DNA of 64,000 nucleotides from Geosiphon pyriformis. Taxonomy: Eukaryota > Glomeromycota > Glomeromycetes > Archaeosporales > Geosiphonaceae. The stretch covers positions 36,940-100,939 of the forward strand of contig JAAOMT010000620.1 of the NCBI GenBank assembly GCA_016748015.1, written 5' to 3'. The position numbers were made by a program, and so were the translations under genes. The notes under the pieces were generated by a model. It saw only the letters and a program-made list of their open reading frames with translations, did no database searches and was not told the origin of the DNA. Positions 25,925-35,927 of this stretch are shown here, piece after piece (position 1 is the stretch's first letter; the number at the start of each line of letters is the position of its first letter).

Positions 25925-26392
25925 TTATGGTAACAAACGAGCCACTGAACAGAATAATGGAGCATTGGTGGATTTTTCTACAATTCTAACACTAAGAGCG
26001 GTACCAATGATAGAGTGTGGCGCCTTTACATGGGTTGTTATTGTGAATTTTATTCCTGATCCAACCGGACAACTTTGTCCTCCTCGCAAATGACTGCAAA
26101 AACTTTTACTAACAGAACCTATATCATCATTTCGAGCATTAGAAAATCCAGCAAAAATCGTGGCTGAGTCGATAGTTTTAGCTGCTATTCCAGTAGCAGT
26201 AATTTTTATTATTTCTCCAGCGGCAAAAGCTGCAGGTTCGATTGTTACAGCGATAAAATCGGGCTGAGGAACAGCATTGCATGGTACAAATAAAGGAGTA
26301 AAAGATTTTGAGGTAGAAGAATTTTGTGGAATAGCATTGATCATTGAGATCGTAACTAATAAAACAACAACAAAATAAAAATTTCGTTTCAT
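25925..26392 (-). CDS. Secreted ML-domain (MD-2-related lipid-recognition) protein
   Basis: Intact single-exon gene for 155 residues. Residues 1-20 form a signal peptide (Lys-Arg, hydrophobic VVVLLVTISM, cleavage after SMINA). The mature part has four cysteines at 38, 99, 108 and 148, enough for two disulfides, and an all-beta pattern of alternating hydrophobics. The arrangement and the IPQ..TPLF.PC N-terminus resemble the phosphatidylglycerol/phosphatidylinositol transfer protein-like (ML) proteins that are multicopy in Rhizophagus. Such proteins bind lipids or sterols outside the cell or in the endomembrane lumen; the ligand here is unknown. The ATG follows a short leader and a TATA-like box about 65 bp upstream. 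G+C is clearly above that of the flanks and there are no breaks, unlike every neighbouring gene. It is the best protein-coding gene of the window. Confidence 0.82.
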   Translation of the reverse strand: MKRNFYFVVVLLVTISMINAIPQNSSTSKSFTPLFVPCNAVPQPDFIAVTIEPAAFAAGEIIKITATGIAAKTIDSATIFAGFSNARNDDIGSVSKSFCSHLRGGQSCPVGSGIKFTITTHVKAPHSIIGTALSVRIVEKSTNAPLFCSVARLLP

Positions 26393-26451
26393 GGTTTCTT
26401 TTATCCTTTGAAGTTAACGATAATTTGAAATTTATCAGAGTAAAACATGAC

Positions 26452-26464
26452 CTCTTTTTATGAG
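26452..26464 (-). promoter_or_regulatory. TATA-like box of the ML-domain gene
   Basis: CTCATAAAAAGAG on the minus strand, 60-72 bp before the start codon of the ML-domain gene and followed by a leader without ATG apart from one out-of-frame. Position and sequence fit a fungal TATA box. Confidence 0.4.
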
Positions 26465-26701
26465 AAAAAAAATGTGGCTGCAGTCCTCCAAAAAAAATTT
26501 AGGCCGGCGTTCATATTATAATTTCTTTTTGAATGAATTCACAGCCACATCTGATGATCCCGGAAAACTTGTTGCTGAAACGTGTATATCAGCCTTGAGC
26601 TCAGCATCTCAACCTCAATCCCTTAAATTTATCAACTTCTTCTTGTTAAGTTCAGGAATTTTGGCATTCTCGGCTTCAAATAATTCAAGCCCCGATTTCA
26701 T
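26465..26701 (-). pseudogene. Coiled-coil gene fragment
   Basis: Starts ATG AAA TCG and reads SGLELFEAENAKIPEL, the N-terminal coiled-coil signature of a large Rhizophagus protein family that continues as heptads of Glu/Lys/Leu. After about 28 residues there are two close stops, then DAELKADI resumes in the same frame and a low-complexity Ser-rich part follows. The normal family coiled coil is much longer. It is a truncated relic 70 bp upstream of the ML-gene start, on the same strand. An opposite-strand open frame at 26460-26711 is its antisense. Confidence 0.5.
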
Positions 26702-26796
26702 GATTGAATAACACTAAATATTCGAAAAAGAAATCACAATTTGTAAAGCCCGAAAACTTTTTTCAAGAAATTTTTTTATCAATACAATGCTCCCAC

Positions 26797-27080
26797 CTAG
26801 CTGTTTCGATACCTGTTACTTTTTGATAACCCAAAAATTACCCTTTTCACGTTACTTAAAGGTAATTCAGGATTTTCTTTGACTGCGGATTTCGTGAGAT
26901 TAATTTGGTACTCGCTACCACTTGTAGAGTTATACCATCTGGCGTTTACATGATAAAATACCACTTCGTACCTGTGGATACAATACCATAAATGTAGTCG
27001 AAATAATCGTTTCCAAATTCTTGATCTGCAGTTCATTTTTTCTTATTCGCTTGGTATGTACTTCCAAGTTGCGCCAGATT
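26797..27080 (-). pseudogene. CRN-type C-terminal domain fragment
   Basis: Behind a possible 3' splice site (TTATTTCTTAG at 27,096-27,081) the frame reads LGSTYQANKKK, a stop, then EFGNDYFDYIYGIVSTGTKW, the hallmark (FDYLYGIVTT..W) of a domain in Rhizophagus Crinkler-like proteins. A frameshift follows, and the next part of the domain, YQINLTKSAVKENPEL, is read in another frame. The usual C-terminal valine-rich helix (NVKRVI..GL) is present. At least one stop and one frameshift make it a relic. Whether it was joined to the kinase fragment upstream cannot be told. Confidence 0.55.
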
Positions 27081-27148
27081 CTAAGAAATAAAATCCGTTA
27101 ATAATTTTAGTTATTTTAAAAAAGCACGAACGTGAGTAGTAGATTTAC

Positions 27149-27448
27149 CTGTGCATAATAGAGCTGTCGGAAAAAGGGTTTCGTCATTGGTAAAAGGGTT
27201 TTCCATAATTTATTATTCTGAGGATTAGAATGAGAATTTTTTGACAGAAATTTTCGCATATCTCCACATTCAGCAAACTCCATCACAACCCCATACTCGA
27301 GTGTTTCACTATTTTGAGTAATCACTATTATTAGAGGCATATGAAGAATTTCCCAACCTCAATAAACATAACTCTTTGTATATTTATATGTTAAAAGTGA
27401 AAAAATAGTTAATTAAATAATATATATAATAGCTAATAATAATAGCTA

Positions 27449-27510
<62 letters not shown>

Positions 27511-27714
27511 CTCTTTAAAGAGTTCTTCATTCTTCTGTAAAGATGTGTTTATAAACTTTATTGATACCTCCTTCTCTTTTGTAAATTTATAATCCATTTC
27601 GCCATGATGTTTAATACTATTTAAATGGATTAATCCATCAATCCATTTTGCTTTATAAATAACACGAAATTCTCCCTTTGCAATTTTATTGATATCCTTT
27701 TTTAAAATACTATT
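27149..27714 (-). pseudogene. TKL-type kinase fragment, two exons
   Basis: Exon 27714-27511 encodes the N-lobe: IAKGEFRVIYKAKW is the glycine-rich loop and VSIKFI the VAIK lysine strand. It begins after a 3' splice AG (ATTGAG) and ends at GAG|GTATTA. The intron 27510-27358 contains an AAT microsatellite. Exon 27357-27149 resumes with ITQNSETLEYGVVMEFAECG, the hinge region typical of Rhizophagus kinases (ITQ.PET.EY.MVMEFA..GDLR.FL), and ends at a GT donor. The two exons do not join in frame with the splice sites seen, and the HRD and DFG parts are missing, so it is a broken fragment. The hinge spacing and FLSK are otherwise normal. Confidence 0.65.
27450..27509. repeat. (AAT)n microsatellite inside a kinase intron
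   Basis: About 20 AAT units directly at the 5' splice site of the kinase intron on the minus strand. The donor GTATTATT is itself the first unit, so expansion of the array would lengthen the intron without moving the site. Confidence 0.85.
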
Positions 27715-27811
27715 CTCAATTTAACAAAGAATTTAAAAATGAAAATATAGTTAGGGAATATCAAAATTCTAATTTTTAGTTCTAGTCGATGTTAGATTTA
27801 ATTTTTTTATT

Positions 27812-27904
27812 TACCGTAAAGTCCCTGAAAATAAGCGACCCTCCAAAATTCGGTGCAAGATTAATGAAATAGAGGGTTGCTTATTTTTAAAAACTTTACG
27901 GTAG
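27812..27904. mobile_element. 93-bp foldback element (MITE-like)
   Basis: Near-perfect inverted repeat. The left arm begins TA CCGTAAAGTCC and continues GAAAATAAGCGACCCTC; the right arm GAGGGTTGCTTATTTTTAA ends in ACTTTACGG TA. The arms are about 32 bp with few mismatches around a 28-base loop, and a TA dinucleotide sits at both outer ends as in TA-target-site elements (Tc1/mariner type). No coding capacity. It lies between the kinase exon at 27.5-27.7 kb and the basic frame at 28.3 kb, possibly in an intron. Confidence 0.72.
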
Positions 27905-28280
27905 CTGTTTTCTCTATTAGATGGACAATATCTTCCTTTAATTTGACAAGTTTGTGGTCTTGGTTTTTGATTTTCTATGGCTTTATTTATACTAATTTCT
28001 GCCTTGGTTCGTCGCCCTCGACTATTTCTTCCCTTATTAAATAATTGCTAAAAAAAAATAGCTTGCGTATTTGTATTTATTTGACTGTTTCTTTTGTGTC
28101 GTTGGCTTTTCGATTTAGAATTGCGTACTTTTAGTAATTTCGGTGGTTGGTATAAGAAAACTTGGCTAATTAGGAAGTATTTAAAGCCTTTGCAATAACA
28201 GTGTTTTTTCTAATAAAAAAAAATAAAAAAAAAGTTAATTTCTTTTCAGCTTTTCTGCGTTGTTAAATATGACTGATTTG

Positions 28281-28448
28281 TTATATTGCATTGTTCATTC
28301 CTTTTCTAACTTTAACGCTTGTTAAGGCTATTTTTAATCGTCTAATGGCGGCTTTGATGGTCCTAATACTTGATATTCTGTAGAATATTGGTAATTGCCG
28401 AACTTGTTTAGCTCGGTTTTTTCTCCTGTATGGCTTTATAGTTTTTAA
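28281..28448 (-). other. Basic coding-like frame, family unknown
   Basis: A 55-codon frame with no start codon, very rich in Arg and Lys (YRRKNRAKQVRQL, AAIRRLKIA, VRKGMNN), in a patch of higher G+C. Weaker coding-like sequence in other frames (GRNSRGRRTKAE near 28,010) continues toward the MITE on the same strand, so this may be the remains of a multi-exon gene. No family recognised. Confidence 0.25.
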
Positions 28449-29219
28449 TCATGATTTTATTTATTACCTTCCTTTTCTTTTTTTGCCTTCTTTAATAATA
28501 AAGAATATATCAACTAAAAGGCATATGCTTATAGTAATCAACTTCTCACAGCTTCTATTCACTAAATAATAAATGATTGCTAATAATAAAACGTTTCGAT
28601 CATGACTAAAATATCAAAACTATTATTTTTTATTGTTGTGATAAATTTATATTTTAATCTTTGCTGCGTTTTTATATTAATCAAGAATATTTAAAACATT
28701 TAATATTGATTATTTTGATTTAGGCAGAGATCTCTAAAAAAATAAGAAAATAATTGATTTAGGTTTTTAAAATTGTGAAGCAGTTTTTATTATGCTATAT
28801 TTACTTTATCATAACTCAATTAAATAGAAAAAACAACAATAAGACAAAATCAATATCAAAAGAAATTGATTTAAGAATTACACTAAATTTTTAATTAACT
28901 GAATTCGATAAAAAATTAATTATTTAATTTTATATCTTAACTAACAAAGTTTACAGTTATAAAATATTAAATTATTTAATTAATAATAATTTCTGAGAAA
29001 GTGAATTAGAAAAATATCTCTCAATAATTTTAACTATTTATTTTTTGTAAATATATGAAAGTATGTGTAAATGAGTTAATAATAGATATTAAAAAGTAAT
29101 TTCATGATAATTTTTGGTTTCAATTTCAATTAATAACATCACCAAAAATTTTTATTAATTGATTAATTCAAGAATTTTATCAATTTTAATAGCTAATAAG
29201 TTATAAAATGTTTATGACA
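28449..29219. other. A+T-rich spacer, no gene seen
   Basis: Non-coding on both strands as far as can be read, with no clear repeats. Confidence 0.5.
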
Positions 29220-29392
29220 TGGGTTTGGAATTTGATCCGACCCGATTTCAACCCGTTCTGACCTGACCTTAGAGAAAGACAAGCTTCGTAAGTATTTTTA
29301 CTTGAAGTCAAAAAAAAATTAGTATATTTTCGAATCCGTATCTGACCCGAGTATATTAATTGGATTGTAGGTCGTGTCGGGTTGGCAATTTG
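29220..29392. repeat. GACCCG-rich repeat element, probably inverted
   Basis: The left part holds GATCCGACCCGATTTCAACC and GACCTGACC, the middle CTGACCCGAG, and the right end GTGTCGGGTTGGCAATTTG, which partly pairs with the left CAAATTCC..CGACCCG in inverted sense. The G+C content is far above the flanks. It may be a decayed short non-autonomous element with GACCCG-rich ends; the boundaries are guesses. Confidence 0.4.
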
Positions 29393-29964
29393 AAAAAATT
29401 AAACAATTAAAATTAAATTCAGTTAATATGGTCACATAATTGGTATGCGTATAGAATTCTTTATTCAATTTCTGGTCTAGAATGAGTCAATTTTTTGGTT
29501 TGTTCTGTTAAATTTTAAGTAATGGTGAAAGATTTTCTTTACTAACGAAACCGGTAGTTGTAAGAAAATCTGATAGAAAGATTTTGAGAAAAAAGAATTT
29601 GTGGTTCTTGACAAGTTTTAATTTAATAACAACAAATTTATCAGATCTTTGGTAAAATTAATTACATTATGTAAAACAAGTCGAAATTTAAAAATTTTAG
29701 ATGAATAATTAAATACAAGATTATTATCTATATAATTTGGTTGCGAATAGTCACGATAGGTTTAACTTTGAGTTCATTATTAATGGCTAGTTAATGATTT
29801 AAAGAGTTCAATTTGGATGTCAACTAATTTGAATAAAGTCCTGACGTTTTCCTGAGATTTTGATCAGAAACTTTCACGAATTTCGATTCGGTGAAAAGTT
29901 TACGCACAAAGAATAATGGCGGTGTCAAGAAAAGTGACTTCTCAATAACAATACTCTACAAATT

Positions 29965-30096
29965 TTACATAATAGAGCATTGTCCGGTACCGCTACCATC
30001 GTCTGGGTCACCGGTTGGTCCTTTAATAGAGCCGTTTCCAGGAGCAATTATTGATAAAGGATTGAATGAAGATTGATTGTTGGTTGTTGGTTGCAT
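29965..30096 (-). CDS. 43-residue peptide with C-terminal CaaX box (prenylated peptide candidate)
   Basis: A complete small gene. ATG at 30096 is the first ATG after an in-frame TAA near 30,166, and the frame stops at 29965-29967. The protein starts MQPTTNNQSSF, is rich in Gly, Pro, Asn, Ser and Asp, has no hydrophobic segment, and ends GTGQCSIM: Cys-Ser-Ile-Met is a textbook CaaX box for farnesylation, proteolysis and carboxymethylation. Short precursors with a CaaX end are the form of fungal a-factor-type mating pheromones; other small prenylated peptides are possible. G+C is about twice that of its surroundings, and the A-rich leader before the ATG (..AACTTAAAGAAA) is typical of expressed fungal genes. 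A TATA box lies about 120 bp upstream. There are no breaks. The pheromone role is only an inference from form, and no receptor or exporter gene is in the window. Confidence 0.6.
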   Translation of the reverse strand: MQPTTNNQSSFNPLSIIAPGNGSIKGPTGDPDDGSGTGQCSIM

Positions 30097-30216
30097 TTTC
30101 TTTAAGTTTTTTGATTGATTTACTTTGAATGTTGTTATAGTTTTTTTCTTTTCTTTTCTTTTCTTTTAGTTGTTTTAGTTTGATTGAATGAAAAGAAATT
30201 GGGAGAGCACAACCAA

Positions 30217-30223
30217 TTTTATA
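30217..30223 (-). promoter_or_regulatory. TATA box of the CaaX-peptide gene
   Basis: TATAAAA on the minus strand, about 120 bp before the start codon. It is followed by a pyrimidine-rich stretch (TCTCCCAATTTCTTTTC), a likely start of transcription, then an A/G tract (AAAAG repeated) and an A-rich leader. Confidence 0.5.
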
Positions 30224-30310
30224 GAAAAAATTCATAGCCTTCATATTAACACCTGTCATTAAACACAATGTAAATTGAAACAGAATGTTAAAAACCAAGA
30301 TTTTTGACAA

Positions 30311-31459
30311 TAACCGATATAATTTATTGTTCTATTTTAATTAATAATTCGGCAGACCCCCATTGTTAAGCTATCCAAACAATGTCTAAAATGCAAATAA
30401 TATTCAAAATTTAATTTAATTTAATCATTATCAGTGGAATAGAGCAGACGGAGCATTGTTTTTTGATATCATCTTAACTAGTACATTCATTTTCAAATTC
30501 AGCCATTAAGGAGATTTATTAAGTGTTTATGGGGTATCTGTGAATTAATTAACAATGCTAAAAACAGGTTTTTTTTAAGCATGTGGGACATTGTTGTACG
30601 AAGAATATATATACGAACAATGCTAAAAAGTATTACTCTAAAGTTACGATTATCCAATTTCTGTTAATAATTGTGCTATGGACAAATATTTCATGATTCA
30701 TGATTCATGATTCATGTTCCAAGGTTTATAATAGGGTATTGTTTTGAAGCAATACCTTTTATGCAAACTCATCGATTTTTGAGCTAGCCAATAAAATATT
30801 TCTAAGAAAATTTTTAAAAAATTAAATGAGGTTTGAAATTTCGATCTAATGAAAAACCTTAATAAATCACTCTATTGATTCAAGAAAAATTTTCTACATA
30901 ATTATTTTCCACTACTATGGGTAATTTTTTAAGTATGTTTGTAATAGTATTTTATTTTATATTTGACTACCACTTTGTGCTTGAATATCTGTTTTAGTTT
31001 GAAATAATTATTGGTAATTCTTAGCTATTTTTGGTTGCAAATGAGAATTGACTATAGTAAATAGAGCAAGCTCGGGAATATCCAAAGTTCAATTTACAGT
31101 TTATCAATTCCAAAGATATGTTTGCCTTGTTTATCCCTTAGAGGTTGCATAAAAATTACCAAGTTTTGAAACGTAATTTTGGTACACCCCATAAAGACCA
31201 AGGGCTTTTTTTGAATTATTTTGGTAAATCAAAGATTTTATTTATAAGATATTTTAATTAATCTGTTTCAAGTTTGCTACATTTGAAAATTAAAGAAACA
31301 ACTGAATATCTTTCTACATTAGTATTAAAAGATTTAAATATTGTGTCACTATTTTTATATACAATTAATTACTATTGAATAGTTTGAAGTTATGTCAACT
31401 TGAATTACAACTTAATTCCAGTTTGTCTGACTAAATAAATAATAAATTTTTAACTTTAC
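30311..31459. other. Spacer with small repeats
   Basis: No gene seen. It contains a 7-bp tandem repeat at 30691-30716, a 14-bp direct repeat AACAATGCTAAAAA at 30,551 and 30,616 with a hairpin (CATTGTT..AACAATG) between, and a 7-bp hairpin at about 30,733-30,756. Confidence 0.45.
30691..30716. repeat. 7-bp tandem repeat
   Basis: TCATGAT repeated 3.7 times without error. Confidence 0.85.
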
Positions 31460-31571
31460 AATTTTTATCTCACTCTGGTTTTAGGACCAGGTAAACACCT
31501 TTACTGAACGTCGTAATTTTTATCCCACTTTAGTTTTAGAACCAAGGTAAACCACCTTCACTGAACGTCGA
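31460..31571. repeat. Two-unit tandem repeat of ~56 bp
   Basis: Units 31460-31514 and 31515-31571 share AATTTTTATC.CACT, GGTTTTAG.ACCA, GGTAAAC and CTGAACGTCG. They differ by several substitutions and 2 bp of length. The sequence is richer in G+C than the flanks; no coding role is seen. Confidence 0.75.
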
Positions 31572-32476
31572 TAATTGGCTTTGGTTCGTTTCATTTGGAG
31601 TATTCATTTGATAAGTTTGCGAAGGTTTTAATGGCTTCCTAGTATTTTCTCTTCCTTCAAACGTTTTGAAGATCAAAGCGGTTTGATTTCTTAAAGTGGT
31701 ATTGATTTGATGCATTTTGATTCTTAGTTTTTCGATAAAGTGAACTCAGATTGCGATTTTTGTCTTTGAGAGATGAGAGGTGTTGAAATTTAAAAAAGTG
31801 GCAAAGACCTCAGGTGAGTTTTATAAAGAAAATAACAATTGTAAAATATTTTTCTATTTTCCAGAAATAAAAAGTAAAGCTTTCATTGTTCTTCTATAGA
31901 TATAATGGTAAACTAAATACAGTGTTACAAATTGTATTATAGCTTTCAATTTAATCTTGATATTTGTAAATTTCATTTTTTAGTGTGACAATTTTCGATT
32001 TTGAATGGCTCATCATGTCCAACTGAAAAAAAAATGGTTTCTACAATTTTTACATTTTATTTTTAATGAAAACCTTATTTTAAACAATGATTCCACTTTT
32101 AATCTTGATTTGAATTTAAAAGCTTGTTAAAAACAAAAAAAACTTTCAGAAATCTAAAGTAGAATGTGCAACATAGATTTCAAACTAGGCATTGTTCTTC
32201 AGGGACCTTAATATTATATCATGTTCTTGTGACGCTATGTCTAACGTGCCACTTGTATACTAAAGAAATTTTCAAAGGATATGAGAGTTCGATAAATTTT
32301 TAAATGTAGTTTTAAGGCATGCAATTGAAAACCCATTAAACGTATTGTGTTATCTAGTAGTCAGCTTTATTTCCTATTGTGTCTATTCATTAGAAGCTTC
32401 AAAATATTTGCCTTTATTATTTTAATTAACAATGTGTCCCACTCTGAAATTTAAGAATGGCATATTTTTAATTGGC

Positions 32477-32477
<1 letters not shown>

Positions 32478-32511
<34 letters not shown>
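32478..32511. repeat. (AAT)n microsatellite
   Basis: About eleven AAT units, directly followed by a hairpin-forming sequence. Confidence 0.85.
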
Positions 32512-32513
<2 letters not shown>

Positions 32514-32547
32514 TTTAGGCCTTTGTCACAAAATAAAGACCTAAAAT
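32512..32547. repeat. Inverted repeat beside the microsatellite
   Basis: ATTTTAGGCCTTTGT and its complement AAAGACCTAAAAT form a stem of about 13 bp with one mismatch around a short loop. It abuts the AAT array. There is no sign that it is a terminator of any gene. Confidence 0.5.
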
Positions 32548-35500
32548 GCTTGCAAGCGAGATTCGAGAAGGGGATTTTGAAATCTTTATAGTCAGACCTT
32601 AATGACTAGCCTCGTATTAAAATTGCTTTTTAATCTTTAAAGTTTGATTATTGCAAAAATATTTTTGTAGTTACTGTGTGTGTGAAAAAAATTAACGAAC
32701 AACAGGCAAAAATTACCACACATAAAGCTTTTTCCTTTTTATCCAATCTAGATACATGTAAAAGCCCTATGTCATAGACTTCATTTTCATTATTTCAAGA
32801 TAGAAAAGCTTAATTTGAATGAAGATTTGGTAAGCTTTCAAAATTTTGCTCGTGCATCCATATATTTTTTAATTCAAATCTAAATTTCAATTCTGCTATT
32901 ACTTTCTGTATTTTACAATCATTGATGGAGTGGCGACAATGAAATAGATAACCCTTTATTGTAGAGTATATTTGCAGCAGTTAATAGACTACATTTAAAC
33001 CTAAATTGTTGACAATTTTTTGCTTTACATACCAGCAAATATTTTTGTGGTTGCTAAAAATCTGTGGTCTTTAGAACATGATAATTTTTCATTTCTCTAT
33101 TTTTTTGATACTTGTTAATTAAGCAGCATGTTGTTGTGAAATTACATCCAAGCATTTTTGCGATTTAGCAGGATTTATGGTTTTCAAGTATGTCAAAATC
33201 TTCCCTTTTTTAAGTAGGTGTCATTTTTTTACACAAAAATATTATTATGTTGAAGAGTCATAGAAAGTAACCCAAATTTCAAGTTTATTTCTCAAAAAAG
33301 TGAGAAAACTTGATATCTTAAAAGTGATTACACATGCAAATTACATTTTAGTTTTTGTGAGTACTGTAGATAAAACTTTTTAGATTTTCCGAGAAATGAA
33401 AGATTAATTTTATTAGTAGGTTTGTAAAATTTAACATATTTCACTATGTATATAATTTCATAATGGATAAATAGCATAATGTTTTTCTAAAATAAATTTT
33501 GTCAAATATTTTATTTTATACATTAAAATGCTGTAAAAAATTTAAAAAAAGGTATTTAATTTGGAAATTGTAAAAATATTTAGTTACCTTTTCTTTAATT
33601 ATTCAATTAGTTTGACCAAATGTTGAGACGAATCATCCCATCAAATGTTAGGCGGTTTAATTGAAAAAAGATAATCTAACATGGGTTTGAAGCGATTACT
33701 CTAATTTCGAAGATTGTTCTAGACTAAATTTTTAATTTATCCCTTTTTGAGTTAGACACAATAAATTTGTTTATTTTTTATCCCAGATTTAAAGAATTAA
33801 TGAAAATAATAATAAAATAGTATAAAATTCTAATATTTTTAAGAAAATTGATACATTGGCTAATGTAAATATATAAATTAAAGTCATAAAGTTTTCGAAT
33901 AGACTTGGAATTATGGTTTACCAAAGCGGTTTGAACAGATATTATTTCATTGAATAAGATTTTCAGTATAATTAATTTACAAAACTAGAATTAATACTTT
34001 TTATAGCCTCATGATTAATATGTTTTGTTTTGAATTCTACTAACTTTTGCTTCGTATCAACTAGTTTTTTTGTAAATAATTAATTTTATCATTCCGAGTT
34101 TGACTAAGAAAGATCAATTTATTTCTAGACCTGAAGAACTTTTTATTTAAAATGCTTCGACTTAAATGTTCTATACCTTTTCATATAAAGAGATAGCAGA
34201 ATTTATTGTTTCAAAATGAATTATAACAGAAATTGTGCATAACGTTATGGCATTTTTAAATGAAAAGAAATTTTCAAACTTCAAGATCAAAATCAAAAAT
34301 TTTGAACCAAGCTCCTCTCATATTTCAGAACTTGAATGTTAATAAACTTGGTGGAAATTATATTCTACGCTTCGATATACTTAATTCTTTGTTCGAGTAA
34401 ATTTTACTGGTTGTTTTATTAACTGTTTTAAATATATAAAAAATAAATGTAATTCAATAAAAATTAATAAAATATATTTTTTAAATAAAAAACAAGACTT
34501 TTGTATTTATATCACCTTTATAAATTATTTAAAAGATTTAAAGTTTAGAATCTCTCCTTAAACAATAAAAAAAATAAATTCAACAGTGAAAATATTTAGT
34601 TATAATTATTAAAAAACTTATTTATAAATATATTAAGCTTCATTTATAACATAGTATATTTTTTTTATATAAATATAAAAAACTATTTTAGCTTTACAAA
34701 TTTACAAAATTTATTTAAGCTCTTTAATTTAGCTTTTTGGAGTTTTTTAATAAAGTTATAATATATTTAAGCCACTTTAACATTAAAATAAATTAATACG
34801 AAGAATAATAAAAATACATATAAGAATTATACTGTGATTTAGTTTATATAAAATTTGTAATATATGCAATATAAACCCTTAAAATTTTTAACAGCTTGGC
34901 TTTTTTTAATTATTAAGTAAAAAAAGTTGTAAGATTTTTAATGTTTTTTGTAAAAATATACAGCATTTAATGCATGATTATTACAAACAGGCTGCTATAA
35001 TGTTTGGATATTAAGAAACATTAGAAATATAAATTGAAATAAGTATGGTGTTGATTAAAATTCCAGAAATATAGATTAATTCTTTTAACACTAAATTTTC
35101 TAAAAAAAAGAATTCATAATTTTTAAAAATGTTGGTAAATTTAATAAAAAAGTTAATTAAAATTCAGAAAATATGAACAGTTAGAATAATTTATAACAGT
35201 AAGTACTAATTATTGTATAATAAATGCTAAAATTTTTTTAAGCTTCAATACTGATAGACTACTTAAATAGCTTTGTTTATAGAATTATAAATAGAAAATT
35301 AATAGAACTTTATAACTATAAGAAAAGATTTTCTAATACTTTTGCTATTATATTGAAAATTAAGATAATTTTGGCTATAATTTCATAATAACAACAATTT
35401 ATTAATTTATGTTTTTAATAAATAATAAAAGATTATAAAGATTGTGAATACACTATTTTCTAACCATTACACAAGTCTTTAAAAAAATGTGTTTTGCCAA

Positions 35501-35927
35501 AAAACTCAAAACCTAAAAAGATATATCTTAGTGTTTAATGTGTTCTAATAACTATAATTATATAAAAATAGAAAAATAACACAGATAATATGATTTTATT
35601 GTTATTAAATTTGTTATCTTAACTATAGTTTATTATAACCAAACTGTAAATTAAAATTTATTTCATATAACAGACTTTCTTTCTTAGTCTTTGAATTTTT
35701 TCAAATAAAAAATTTTTAAGTTTTTATAAATATATGTTCGAAACTTTTATATATAAGATGAAAAAAACTTTATTTATATCTAACAATTTTTATATATCTA
35801 TTTACTATTGATTTTAATATTTGAAAAGTTATATAGTATTATATCTAATATAAATCAATTTTTTATTATTGTTGTTTTATTTTTTTCATATTATTTTTTA
35901 TTATTCAAATATTTTAAAAAGGATAAA

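Larger units (their letters stand above)
31572..35927. other. Long gene-poor stretch
   Basis: No coding region supported on either strand. It contains an AAT microsatellite and hairpin near 32.5 kb. From 34.4 kb on it becomes extremely A+T-rich, and a few protein-like shreds near 34,930-35,200 with an internal duplication (GTTGATTAAAATTCCAGAAA and a diverged copy about 105 bp on) suggest an old unidentified element. Confidence 0.45.

Noticed and set aside
26460-26711. 83-codon plus-strand frame
   Set aside because: Antisense of the coiled-coil relic, whose minus-strand translation shows a known family signature.
29891-30076. 61-codon plus-strand frame
   Set aside because: It is antisense to the CaaX-peptide gene, which has the better start, leader and TATA box.
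30023-30310. 95-codon minus-strand frame overlapping the CaaX gene
   Set aside because: It runs through the TATA box and A/G leader of that gene in another frame, and its composition is that of untranslated DNA.
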